Of a DNA stretch of 64,000 bases, positions 33,101 to 41,200 are shown piece after piece; within the stretch, counting starts at the first letter, position 1; each line of letters begins with the position of its first letter. The DNA comes from Symbiodinium natans. Taxonomy: Eukaryota; Sar; Dinophyceae; Suessiales; Symbiodiniaceae. Where the stretch lies: the NCBI GenBank assembly GCA_905221605.1, contig CAJNDS010000690.1:24132-88131 (forward strand), given 5' to 3'. Under the pieces are notes generated by a model, which made no database searches, was not told the origin of the DNA, and saw only the letters and a program-made list of their open reading frames with translations. The translations under genes and the position numbers were made by a program.

Positions 33101-35376
33101 CGTTCTTCTGAGCGACTGTCGGAGCAGATGGGAAGGATTTCCTCACTAGCAGCTAAGTCAAACCACACAACACCTAGCTCCAGCACGGTGTGAGTTTCAA
33201 GCGGCTTGCTTGCTTTGGCTCCAGCTCGGACAAGAACATGGGGCTGTCCAACATCACATCTCTTCCCTTCCGTTAGATACTGAACGATGTCCAAGGTGAA
33301 GTGCCCTTTGTGATTTGCCTTCAAGGGGAAGATCTGGGGTTGGGAATCGCACGTGAACATAGCATTCCCGGTGGCAAAGTCAATCATCATGCCGGCACCA
33401 TTACAACCCAAGAAGTCCATGCCAATCAACACGGGAACCAAGGACGACTGCTCAAACCCATTCTGGTAGTACTCGGAGGGGTTGGGAAGCGTGTAGATGG
33501 AGAAGGTTCTTGGGCTACCAGACACACTGCTCTTAAGGTGTACTCGACAAAGAGCTCGACCCCACCGACCATTCCCAAACCGAAAGTATGGCCTCGCTCC
33601 TTGGTCCAGTTCGATCTTCGCATTGCGATCGTGAGACAACACCGCCTGGATCAGGCCCTGCACAACAGCATCAGGAGCCGCCGACGCAGTTGCGCCGCAG
33701 TCCAGCATGCCTATCTGCGGTGTGGGCTCAGGCTTGGTGGCCTCCGATGTCTGCGCCTCCAGGACCTCAGTGAGTTCCAGGCCACCCACGAACATGTCGG
33801 TGACGTAGGCGTTGACGGGTCGATAGCCATCCTTCCCCTTGCTAGGCTTCCCCTTGGAACGTCCTTTCCACATGGCCTGCACCTCGGACCACATGCCCTT
33901 CTTGCCCTTGCCCTTGGGCTTGCCGTTCTTGTTCATGTAGTAGTTCTCCTGCCAGTGGTCGCCGTCCTCGGGATGCAGGTAGTAGGCTCCCTTCTTGCCA
34001 TAGCCCTTACCCATGCCATAGCCAGGATGCCGTCGATCAGGGCAATCTCGAACCATATGGTTGCCTCCACACTGGAAGCACTTCGTGGGGCCACCGAACC
34101 CACGATCCTTCCGAAGGGCCTGTGTGGCCCGCTGAGCATCTGCCCAAGTTCTCTGCGCTTCGACCGCGAGGCTCTCCGCGATCTTCTCCGCCTTCTGGGC
34201 CTCCTGAACCTTGGGATCCTCTTCAGCAGCAACCACAGGTAGAGCCTCGGGCTCCCAGTGGTTGGAGTCTTCGGTCCACCAATCTTCACTCCAATGATCA
34301 GGTCCGGCGTAGAAGTGCTCATTCCACCATGCGTTGTTCCACCACCAGTCGTCTAGCTCCTCGTAGTAGACCTCGTTCGGCTCGATCGACGTCTGGTCAG
34401 CAAGGTGGGCATTCAAGTGACCGGAGCTTCCATGGTGGCGATGGCCCAAAAGCTGATCATCCCACAGATTCTGCAATGCACCGGAGATCACCTCGTAGTC
34501 CAAGGAATTCTTGGTCGCCGACAAGATGTCCCTCTTCTCTTCTGCCGACAATCCGGCGGCTTGAAGGAGCCGCCAACCACGAAGAACTCCCATGATGAAC
34601 GAGTCCGCCACCGTCATCTCATTCACTGGGCTGGCATTCACTTGCTCTGTTTCATGTTGGAGACGAGGACGTCCTCCCGGTGTTCGCTCACCGGCCGAGC
34701 GACTCGGTGACGAGCCAGGGGCTGCAGACGTCGTGCCCCGGGCAGGTGTTCCCGGAGGTTGGGGATCATCAGGTCGTTCTTCAGCACGTGGACGGGCTTC
34801 GCCTCCTTCACCTTCGGCTTCAGCTGAATCGTCGCCTCGATCGCCCACGCGGTCGGTGTCCAAGTAGTCCTCGTCGTGATCCCACCAGCTCCAAGCGCCT
34901 TGCCACTCCTCATCATCCCATTCCTCCGCCGGGGGCAAACCAAAGTCTCGCTGCTCCTGACTGATGCCCTCTTTCTCTTCATGAAGACGGATGATGGCCT
35001 CCACAAACTCCTCGTGGACCAAGGTCTCCCTCACCAAGAAGTTGCCCATCGTCTCTCCTTGGTTCCGCTTGAAGGAGAAATACTGCTGGCAGATTGCCGC
35101 AGCATTCGGCAGCGACTTCCGGACCAACGGTGAGCTCGCCAAGCGCTGTAGCATCACCTTCACGCCATCCTTGGAGTCCAGCACCAGCGTAGACCAACTC
35201 ATCGCCAGGAGTCGAGCCGGGCCCGTGAGCTTGCTTAACAGCTGGGCTCCGCAGTAGCGTCGCTTATGCACAGGCACTGATTGCACCCACCAGGCCACCT
35301 CACGGGTGTACCGTCGCCAAGATCTGGCAGCGCCATCCCATGAGGGCACCGAGGTCCGGTCTCGCGCATCAGCCAT
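27073..35376 (-). CDS. Copia Gag-Pol polyprotein with MTase-like and 2OG-Fe(II) dioxygenase-like domains, 2767 aa
   Basis: Residue positions are from the Met at 35376. 1-400: Gag-like region starting VPSWDGAARSWRRY, with an acidic Trp-rich stretch. 433-445: zinc knuckle C-x2-C-x3-H-x4-C. 559: protease Asp in LDCGATASA. About 744-990: Arg/Gly/His/Pro-rich segment overlapping a better-looking ORF in another frame. About 1033-1250: degenerate C5-MTase-like domain with Pro1094-Cys1095. About 1358-1505: 2OG-Fe(II)-like domain with His1415-x-Asp1417, His1482 and Arg1491. 1581-1617: integrase H-x4-H...C-x2-C. Integrase catalytic Asp1648, Asp1716 and Glu1752 (D-x35-E). RT about 2160-2420 with Asp2255 and HVDD ending at 2355-2356. 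RNase H with Asp2518 and Asp2626. The protein ends inside the 3' LTR. All core catalytic residues are present. Confidence 0.93.
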   Translation of the reverse strand: MADARDRTSVPSWDGAARSWRRYTREVAWWVQSVPVHKRRYCGAQLLSKLTGPARLLAMSWSTLVLDSKDGVKVMLQRLASSPLVRKSLPNAAAICQQYFSFKRNQGETMGNFLVRETLVHEEFVEAIIRLHEEKEGISQEQRDFGLPPAEEWDDEEWQGAWSWWDHDEDYLDTDRVGDRGDDSAEAEGEGGEARPRAEERPDDPQPPGTPARGTTSAAPGSSPSRSAGERTPGGRPRLQHETEQVNASPVNEMTVADSFIMGVLRGWRLLQAAGLSAEEKRDILSATKNSLDYEVISGALQNLWDDQLLGHRHHGSSGHLNAHLADQTSIEPNEVYYEELDDWWWNNAWWNEHFYAGPDHWSEDWWTEDSNHWEPEALPVVAAEEDPKVQEAQKAEKIAESLAVEAQRTWADAQRATQALRKDRGFGGPTKCFQCGGNHMVRDCPDRRHPGYGMGKGYGKKGAYYLHPEDGDHWQENYYMNKNGKPKGKGKKGMWSEVQAMWKGRSKGKPSKGKDGYRPVNAYVTDMFVGGLELTEVLEAQTSEATKPEPTPQIGMLDCGATASAAPDAVVQGLIQAVLSHDRNAKIELDQGARPYFRFGNGRWGRALCRVHLKSSVSGSPRTFSIYTLPNPSEYYQNGFEQSSLVPVLIGMDFLGCNGAGMMIDFATGNAMFTCDSQPQIFPLKANHKGHFTLDIVQYLTEGKRCDVGQPHVLVRAGAKASKPLETHTVLELGVVWFDLAASEEILPICSDSRSEERMWQLYHHSRTATAAISAQMCRHTVAAVEPSTSPSRTFPHGDQPPRDRGPRGGERVGGSGQGQGCAGEDQGQAPRSHPRDEDGPQGSASSTQAVAVHGTPHRKCPPGECPRRMGSVLNVQCEDALHASRGISSAAHHGGEPWNDQADVGRAPAPDGRLHAHRADLSSHAGQDQCRGGATQGHHGRQEHEHRDTLDSGANITHGNVIRMGRSASTGRRRGAGDGLRERGLRRVDGAKQEPVKELPHFIGKKVMALSGLLLTTTMNLLVGLHQHDRDGLWEIACAPHSWLSMAAEEHGIKAYRVNLTNGYDLYQPETWQHLRELRRKRRPKRLWFSLPCTKWCAWTSVNYNTPEKKVKLEAARRKERRLLWETNAFIKETIEEDPEVMIYFEWPWPCYGWRQMPMEDLAQHMEEVGVPWLSCRIDGCNYGLRNEQTQQFIKKQWMVKTTDEGFHKYFRAKVCPGNHGQHCHIEGTETSKTAYYPWRMVQAIARHWRDRTAPVRHVHLLQCRDELSHLSDCDDDEEANFILREWDEQEPPTDVADEYEMQMCESERISLEALAREARLRERFDKNSCENIVMEVAAKAAAETRANSRWPQQPPFRILLGAYSHGAFSGVTRSSLKFPELNRFLNSYLRHWLPGLSWSSISLTVNGKTGPHRDHHNLKNSTNYIHGLGNFDKGGVWLEGQPPCGYTAVKRQLPNGSMVTGFVVPLNGQFVAFDPSCTHATQAWTGCRISITAFTTRLLPRMSTEDLSQLKKLCFPLETTTTELPRHVLQFPLNDKCLMMCPAATNIKEPEQGSKDEDDEEVPTAAREQWQAQIAKFHKAAGHPINRNLAKIVKDAGHPEWKVKAALEHYCPSCASLKVGGTSSGQVPPASTHAMYGAWEAVGVDSGEWIPPGGKKKVKFLLFMDLATKLRVVQPLFVYDFLEMKAESGEDFVRSFTDKWLANFPKPKVLVLDAAKSFVSEAVHDYASNLNIQLSYVAEKEPWAHGTLEAGVQDLKMTASAIYLEDQEQALQLTLILAASALNATEYTAGFTSYQWAFGREYSLTDEDVRTFETANYQDEFVRLVQARRKAEEIARSSRAKRVLSKLGNTTVRQPVRQFAPMDLVKVWRKVWPQHQFKGPRGGFKKSGRPHWIGPGRVVFHEVLPHQDPSDDRRHVVWVLVGSQLLRCSVHSVRPVTETERFQYETSGEDRSSTWRTLADVLPRREYHDIVDQAPQEDEVELPELPRAPDSSTLVMPTRRVSRKTTITASSSAEGGTTPAATSSTTPTRPLEETVNDYEGSEPKKHKAELTWVEELYTATEEPQDTIDIFSAFQETEEFMKIEFDLEPPQSNRQRRFLERDPVMYLVKKMKDSEVVMARLPEGEKKLFNRAKTKEVSSFIQNEAVRKCLNDEEVRRAVDSKRIVKARWVLTWKLVPPEDQEEAVRDSHENPQSVHTSDGLKKAKARIVLLGFQHPSLLDPTFKTASPVQSMLGRNLLYAMAADSQWDLEGLDLATAFLQTQPTEADQELWTTGVQELRDALGIGSEGVMRVLRNIYGSTTAPRGLWLSLHKMLVSLGAQPVLGERCLWIWLSKLHRDGEHAKVIGAMGGHVDDFHRIGDNSPEWLEIKEKINKAYKWGMTKTGSYRHAGTDVTTKKDENGFNKIVVDQGYYIEGLMDVDIEPDRLRSNEVLCKKDIEACRASLGALQWVAVQSQPQVCARCNLLLTDLVTHGTMETAREIQQLISETRNEPFTLTFQKFPKAKHWRDVVFISMGDQAHANRPKGDSTGGLVTLISGPESVTGCVCPMSLIGWRTWKLKRKAIGSNDAEVQSILEAEDHNFRARLLWSELHGAAGPDAERPLRQDLVEVVEKQILGIKGILCTDSKGGYDAVEVNESPLLGLSNMRAALQAFQLRGNLQRAACELRWLASDYDLADALTKKRADCREGLLQFLRTGHWCIKYDPSFTSAKKSKRAGRSAVGTVQKHLAAPLDDATCDAADLFWGWCNRYDLGLVDQQHARCYRLI
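30864..31305 (-). other. 2-oxoglutarate/Fe(II) dioxygenase-like domain in the polyprotein
   Basis: It corresponds to residues about 1358-1505. It contains GPHRDHHN (iron-binding His-x-Asp plus Asn), then GLGNFDKGGVWLEG, then FVAFDPSCTHATQAWTGCR, giving a second iron His (1482) and a 2OG-binding Arg (1491), with a further Arg nine residues on. Order, spacing and the G-N-F-x-x-G-G strand match the double-stranded beta-helix of 2OG oxygenases, most like the TET/JBP nucleic-acid group. An AlkB-like or unspecialised 2OG oxygenase is the alternative. Substrate is unknown. Confidence 0.7.
31625..32285 (-). other. C5-DNA-methyltransferase-like domain in the polyprotein
   Basis: It corresponds to residues about 1033-1250. 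LWEIACAPHSWLSMAAEEHG (from 1035) resembles the SAM-binding motif I, SLPCTKWC resembles motif IV with the catalytic Pro-Cys (1094-1095), and YFEWPWP stands where motif VI Glu-Asn-Val would be. A Cys/His-rich VCPGNHGQHCHIEG end may bind metal. The motif I glycines are poor, so it may be inactive or a different Rossmann-fold enzyme. DNMT capture by dinoflagellate retrotransposons has been reported, which makes the assignment plausible but not proven. Confidence 0.45.
32406..33146 (-). CDS. Overlapping ORF in a second frame of the polyprotein, 246 aa
   Basis: This frame is +1 relative to the long ORF and fully open across the same DNA. From its MATSRR (about 32983) it reads like normal protein: VLVAAAKAKAAQAKTKV, WPCMGRH, then GEWVVCSTCNVRMLY with paired Cys, LQPLMGDCMPTAQICRHMLAKINAEEVLRKAI, and an acidic tail ending YENEAYGE. 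The main frame over the same interval is Arg/Gly/His/Pro-rich and low in complexity. So the ancestral coding was probably in this frame, entered and left by +1 and -1 shifts, through either compensating indels, programmed frameshifting or sequencing errors. Confidence 0.5.
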   Translation of the reverse strand: MRKSFPSAPTVAQKNACGSCTITLGPRQQRFQLRCAGILLPPSNPQLPLRGLFLMATSRRVTVDPEVESVLVAAAKAKAAQAKTKVKPLDRTRVMKMDPRDPRAQRKQWPCMGRHTASAPQANAHGEWVVCSTCNVRMLYTPREGSPAQHTMAENPGMIKRMLAELQPLMGDCMPTAQICRHMLAKINAEEVLRKAIMDVKNMSTATPSTAVPTSPTATSSGWDAVQVPDDDEELVTAYENEAYGE

Positions 35377-35548
35377 GGAAAAAGGGGCGTCTGCACAGCT
35401 TCACTGTCAAACACCACGAAGAAAAGTTCGGAGAAAACCGCCCAAGGGAACTCGGACGGGAGGCCGTTGATCGGGTAGAGGCACACGTCGTCGGGGTGGT
35501 GGATCAAGGCCAAGTAGCTGGTGGTTTTGGAGCACGGCCCTGAGATCA

Positions 35549-35567
35549 GCACGTGCTCCGCTACCAA
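35549..35567 (-). promoter_or_regulatory. Primer-binding site of the retrotransposon
   Basis: One base inside the 5' LTR the minus strand reads TGGTAGCGGAGC. It begins with the TGG complementary to a tRNA CCA tail and resembles the initiator-Met tRNA primer site of copia elements (TGGTATCAGAGC in plants, TGGTAGCAGAGG expected from the animal tRNA). The dinoflagellate initiator tRNA was not available to compare. Confidence 0.7.
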
Positions 35568-35790
35568 TGCAGCGGGGGTAGCTGCAATGGAGCGTATCGG
35601 GCTTCCACACAAAGGTTTCAGCGGTTCAACCAAACCAGCAGACGTGCACAACGCACGGGATGTTTTCACGGTGCTCCACGCACGCGTAACGATGGCTCGG
35701 TTCAGCCAACATCCAAAAGGGGCCCCTTCAGATGAGCCTATAGCAACGAGCATGCTGCTGATCAACCAGACCTAAATCATACCTGTTGCA
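35568..35790 (-). repeat. 5' LTR (223 bp)
   Basis: Identical by eye to 26913-27135. It should contain the element's promoter and polyadenylation signals, but no motif could be assigned. Short ORFs in it are by-products of the LTR. Confidence 0.95.
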
Positions 35791-35795
35791 CAATG

Positions 35796-36150
35796 CTTCG
35801 CATTGATCTATGCTGATCTTCAACATCCTGGGCTGGCACCGCTTTTATTAGCATGGCAGTCCGCAAGACCGTACCACCGACAAGGGCAGGACATGTCACT
35901 AAGGGGGATTGAAGTTGGGGATTGTATAGGGCGACCGTATTTTGTTGAAACGGAAAGAAAGCAAGAACAAACGAAGCAACGAAGGAACCTACGAGAGAAG
36001 AAGGAAGGAAAGAAATAAAACAAGATCATCTTGCTTCGAAGCATATTAGGGGGTGAGGGGTTCAGGCTCCTGCTTCTTCCGCTCTTTGTCTCTCTCACTA
36101 TCCTCGAAAAAGGGATTCGGATTTGAGGGTTTAGGGTTCAGAGTTTCCTG
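35796..36150. other. No gene seen
   Basis: Unique sequence followed by an A/G-rich purine tract (35945-36020) and degenerate TTTAGGG words near 36125. No coding support. Confidence 0.5.
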
Positions 36151-36600
36151 CAGAGGCCTGGCTGCAAACGGGTTGCACAAGGCGGGCTGCGCCCCCCCCC
36201 CCCCCCCCCCACTTTTTCCGTGCGAGTATAAATCTTTTCGAAACCAATCGTGCGAGCATTTGCGTTTGAAAAAGCAAAGAGGTGCTCCTATGAAAATGTA
36301 GACAAAAGTCCGGTTCTCCTACGAACAGATAGAGAAAAGGGGTATTTCCCGATTGAAATTCATGAAGAAATTAGAAGTCTGTTTCCTGATGAGTCAGTGA
36401 GATATCGAGAAAATGGAGGCGTTCCTACAGCAATATTCAGAAAATCGAGGTTTTCCTCTCAAAATATAGAGAAAACAGTGGCTTTCCTTTTACAAAAAAA
36501 GAGAATAAGAGAGGTTTCCCTATTGCAATATGGAGAAAATAGAGGTTCTCCCGGGAGCCCCTCCCCCCCCCCCCCCACCAAAAAATCAGGATGAGACAAC
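36150..36600. repeat. Composite dispersed repeat with G/C tracts, copy 2
   Basis: C tract (36188-36210), GAAACCAATCGTGCGAGCAT and GCGTTTGAAA, then about six ~45-bp units built on AATATAGAGAAAA, AGTGG/AGAGG and TTTTCC, ending in another C tract (36564-36581). Order and motifs match 17230-18110. Confidence 0.75.
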
Positions 36601-38250
36601 AACATGCAAACAACAAAAACCTCCACCCCGAAAAGGGATCCACTACTCTCTTCGCGGGTAACAGTTTTTTGGCTTTCTCGACGTCTGTAGCAACACTGCG
36701 AATGAGATTTCAGACTGCCCCCACCTGTAAGGGCCACGGTCACCACCGGTTTGAGAGCTTGCTCTGAGCGGATCTTCACCGACCACATCGAGCTTCGGCA
36801 ATCAGAGGGCTTGGTTTTTGCTTTGCTGCCTGAGAAAGAACGGCCACGTGGCCCATGTCAGTGATGATTCTGCCTGGACAAGTTCTTCTCGTGCGGCTGC
36901 GCATGCTGTTATAACTCGTGCTGCAAGGAACGAGGGCTGATCATTGCGCTGGAGGCGCTGCTCGATCGCATCGGCCTAGATATCGCAGTGTAGGCACGAG
37001 GATGGGGCAAGCAAATGCCGACGGAGCTCAAGAAAAAGCATCTGTGATGATGCTTTCAGGTTACCGATAATCTTCGCCATTGTGACGGTAGTCTTCACTG
37101 ACTCGAAGATTTACTGGTACAAGGCCACGCTGTGGTCTTGATCCGCTTGAGCCTTCAGAGTCCAGCAAAGCTGATGACAGGACTTCGCTCGGGGCTACTG
37201 CCTGGGCGGCCTCATCTTCGCAATGACGTCTCTCAGCTGCCTTTCCAGATAGGCTCAAAATATGAGAACCAGTTAATCTCACATGTAGGCGGAGACCTAT
37301 CAATGCTGAGCCAAGAGCACAAGCAAGAGCTTTGTGTTCACCTGGCTTCCATGAGCACTGAGCCGCCCCCGATGTTGAGGCTGTGTTGTGTGTACATCAT
37401 CTGCCACACCTACGTTGGCCACAACCCCGAGAGGGATGAGCAAATGGCTCTCACCTACCACAACGTGGGCCACGTGGCAATGATTGATCATGCCATCGGA
37501 GAGGAAATCCTGGACTCAACGCACTGGCACTGGGCGAGGGCCCTTTGTTGGGGAGTTGTCCTCATTGTAACATGTGCCCGCTCAGCTTCTCCGCCCCACG
37601 AACTCCCCTTCCCCCCCCTCCTTTGTTATGCAGTTTCGGGAACCCAAAAGGGTCCTTTGTTATGGAGTCTAGGGAACACAAAAGGGCCATAGAACATTGT
37701 AGAACAGTCCCCACGTAGCCGAGACGCTCAGATCTTAAGGACCGATTGGAAGATTCAAGCGGGTCAACAAGACACCCGAGAAGCCTGTGGAGGATGCAAA
37801 GCCTCACTGGGGAAGACTCCAGTCTGCAAACGAAGCCCGCAAGACATCGCAATAGCCCTGTAAAACATATATACATATAGACACATATAAGCATATATAC
37901 CTATACATATACACATATGTACATATATACATATATACATATAAACATATATATATATATATATGGTATATATTGCGTATTTAGAAAACATATGGCATAC
38001 ACACACACATATATATATATGTATACATTATATCATCGTCTGATGGCATCTTTCAAGTTTCACGCTGAGGAGCGGTCATGTACTTCCTGCTTGGCGCCTT
38101 CCTTGAAGTCCTTGCAGCTCAGATGGGCTAAGACTAAGTTAGTCACAGGGCCTCAATACTGCGATTCTCGACGGACCAGTGATGCACCCGGCCTTCGATG
38201 CGCAACTTGCACCTTTGCCTCGAGTTCTCTTGAGCCCTGATCCCGGATGT
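36600..38250. other. Possible unassigned exons, no family recognised
   Basis: 37062-37120 (+) is bounded by AG and reads LPIIFAIVTVVFTDSKIYWYK, a good membrane segment. 37290-37520 (+) is open and codon-like (LSMLSQEHKQELCVHL onward), faintly like the region before a channel cyclic-nucleotide domain. The two could belong to one membrane-protein gene, perhaps even the 5' part of the lipase gene downstream, but the splices were not resolved. A TA/TAC microsatellite lies at 37865-38030. Confidence 0.25.
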
Positions 38251-38251
38251 T

Positions 38252-41200
38252 CAGGTAGTGGTCCTCTTCATCTTCTTGCACGACTTCTACACCGTGACTC
38301 AGCAGCACCTAGCATGGCAGCAAAATGCAGCAAAGGTCCGCAGTCCTCAGCTCAAACTCATGGACTTGGCGGACTTGTCGATCTGACTTGCACGGTGTTG
38401 AAGTCTCAAGTCGAGTCCTGTACGGGTAAGCTCCTGTGCCAGTTTTGCCTGAAGCTCAGCTTCTAATCCGGATGTAGACTCAATGTAGACCATCAGCCTC
38501 ATGCTGGCAGATATTTAAACTATGCGTTCAAAGCATAGCTGACACGCCTCAGTTCGCATGCTGCGTGTGTCCAAGCTGAACCCTGCAGCACGAGAAGATG
38601 CAAGAAGCAGAAGTGGATGTGGTGTGAAGTGTTGTGTGGAAGTCTTCGTGCCGCATGCCCTGAAAACTGAAAGAAAGGCCCTGCAAGCAACAGATGAGTT
38701 AACGTTGTGTCTTGACCCATGATAAAAGCCGAAAGGTGTTTATTGGGCAGTGCCTTCGCCGCAGTTGCATGATGCTGGAGCGAAGCAAAGGTGCAAGTAG
38801 TTACTGCTGAGTTGCTGCACTTAAGTGCCATTCTCCGAGGCTTCTGGCAACGATTTTTTGGGCTTTGGCTGTGCGGCAATATGCACCCCGTTTGCTGGGA
38901 AAGGCTTTTTGGTTTACGTATGTGCTGCTCGGCTGCAGGGTTTGCGCACAGCTCTGCCCAAAGTCAGCATCTCGACACCCCCTCTCCTGTGCAAGACGCC
39001 ATCGTTCGCCGCAGGTTCTTCATCCTGCTTACTGCTGCCGGGTCGCACTCAATGCCGATCGGCCCTGTGTCACATTGCATGTGCAGCCTTCTTCATCAAC
39101 CTTGGAAGTGCAGGTTGGCCTGCTCATGGGCACACTTGCAAGTGCGAGTGGGCACCATAAATCGGGGAAGCCATTGGAGCCACTTGCGCTAGGACTCATG
39201 CTGGGATTACTGGGTCTGCTTCGGATTTGTCAGTCCTGATGTCGGTGGCGGAAGCCTTCACCTCTTCCTGCGAGGACCAATGGCCCCCGGATTCTCAAAG
39301 GGGAACTATAGCGATTTGCCATTGAGCCTGACACTCTCAGCAGGCTCTCCGCGCTTGGGCGCCTCAGCAGCAGAATGGGGCTCTGTGTCTGCTGAGAGTA
39401 TGCCTAGGGCTTATCTGTTGGGTTTTTGTTGGTAAAGCTTTGTGCTGCAGAGGCTATCCTGTTTGCTCAACACTGTGGCGACATCCTGGTCTTCCCAGCG
39501 AGTCTTGACTTGAAGCACGGGAAGTACTACTTGGGGGACATGTAGGGACCACAAGGGACCACATTGGGGCGTCGGAGTTTACAGGCTGGCCCTCAGTAGG
39601 GAATGAGGTCCCCCTATATAAACCGTTTTCAGGGATTATAAAGGGTACCTCATTCCCCATTTCCTACCAAGAACCAGAGGGCAGGGTTGTTATGCAGGAA
39701 TTTCAACTGTTGCTGAGACTTCCGGCCTGGACATCATGGACCTGTCCGTCCTGGCATATGCCAGCTCTTTCTTCGACGAGGAAGACGTGAGGCGTGGTCA
39801 ACCCCCTTGTTTGCTTGCAAACTTCTCAACATGCAATAGTAAAGCGCATAAAAAAGCAAGAAAACAAATGCATACTTTCTTGAACATGAGAATGTAAGAA
39901 GAATAGAGCTACAATATAGCAGCCTCGCACTCTACGCAAGTCCCCCAAAAAAGTAGTGATCCGGTCCACACCACCGAGGCGGGGCTTGGGGGAGATGCTG
40001 AACGGGACCGAGTTGTCAGACTGGGAGCTCCTTGAGGCGTCCTGGATGGCTTTCTAAGGGGAAGTCCCCACATGAGGATGCCCACGGCATAGAAGCGAGC
40101 TAGTTTTGCATACTTTTGGGTAAGGATGATCATGGTAGTAGCGTGAAGAACAAGAGCAGCACGAATATGAAAAGCAGCTGTAACCGTACTAGTGGAAGTA
40201 CTGGTGGCAGCAATAAATTCCCTTCTGAAAGAGAAGACGTCGCTGGGCTTCTGAGGTGGAGAGCCCGAGGACACGATGTGCCACAGTCAGCGGGTTCTCC
40301 ATGATGGGCAGTCGACACAGTGCACAGATCACCACGCGTCACTACCTTGAGCACTCTTAATCGGCTGAAGCACTTGTGAACAGGACGGTTGGGCGCTGGG
40401 TCGTGGTGTCCTTTCCCACCTTGCAGTTGCGGATCGTTTCAGTCAGGGGTACCTCCAACGTCCAAGATGCGCGACTCTGTCGGCAAATCAGCGCCACAGA
40501 CTCTGAAAGGACGGTGCGGCTGCAAGATGCAATGGTAGTGATGATTTCTGCTTTGATCCAGATATGCATACATACATACGTATATACATACAAACATACA
40601 AACATACATACATACATACCTGTGCTTCAAGACGGAGAACTCAGACTTTGCTAGGGCTATTGAGTGCAGCTGCATCTTTGGGGTTTTGTAGCCTCGAAGA
40701 CTCGTAGACATCAAGCGTGGCTTCTTTGCCCCGTGGGCCGAACTTGCAGATACAGCTTAGCAACCTGCACGTGGAATTGTGTAGCATCAGCATTGTGTTT
40801 TGCGGAATTCCATCTGGATCTGCAGCAGTGACGTCTGCTTTGTCAAGGTATGCTGATTTGAAGATCTACTCGGGAGTAGCTGTTGGGTCCTGAGTTGGCG
40901 AAAGACCGATGCGCACTGCACATGTATGGGAGATGACATGTACCTGGTACCTCACTTTGGCTTCCCAAAGGTCCTTCAGATGACAAGCGTCTTCACGCAA
41001 CCTGGAAGCAGAAGTTGATAGCGTGTTTTGTGTTGAGGAGTCACGCTTGGGAGGTTCCCTGTCCGCATTTATAGGTAGCACTGGTAACTCTCGCGATGTT
41101 AGGAAGTTCTGAAACATGCCTTGGCACCATGAGGCAGGAAGCACTGGGTTTTCCAATGCAATTCTTACTGCTGCCAGCTTTATTAAAGCGCTACTCTCCC

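Larger units (their letters stand above)
26908..35795 (-). mobile_element. Complete Ty1/copia-type LTR retrotransposon with target-site duplication
   Basis: The element proper is 26913-35790 (8878 bp) and is read on the minus strand. Its two 223-bp LTRs appear identical and have TG...CA ends. The 5-bp sequence CAATG flanks it at 26908-26912 and 35791-35795. A primer-binding site sits directly inside the 5' LTR, and one uninterrupted polyprotein fills the interior. The order protease-integrase-RT-RNase H is that of Pseudoviridae (copia type). Identical LTRs, a perfect duplication and an open frame point to a very recent insertion that may still be competent. The extra MTase-like and dioxygenase-like domains are unusual for copia elements. 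Confidence 0.95.

Noticed and set aside
29086-34964. Numerous plus-strand ORFs of 60-313 aa
   Set aside because: They are antisense shadows of the copia polyprotein.
35235-35765. 176-aa minus-strand ORF overlapping the 5' LTR
   Set aside because: It is LTR and leader sequence overlapping the true polyprotein start; the LTR part recurs at the 3' LTR.
36386-36415. CTGATGAG ... GAGAAA resembling a hammerhead ribozyme core
   Set aside because: No complementary stem II or flanking stems could be drawn and the GAAA box is shifted; it lies in a degenerate repeat.
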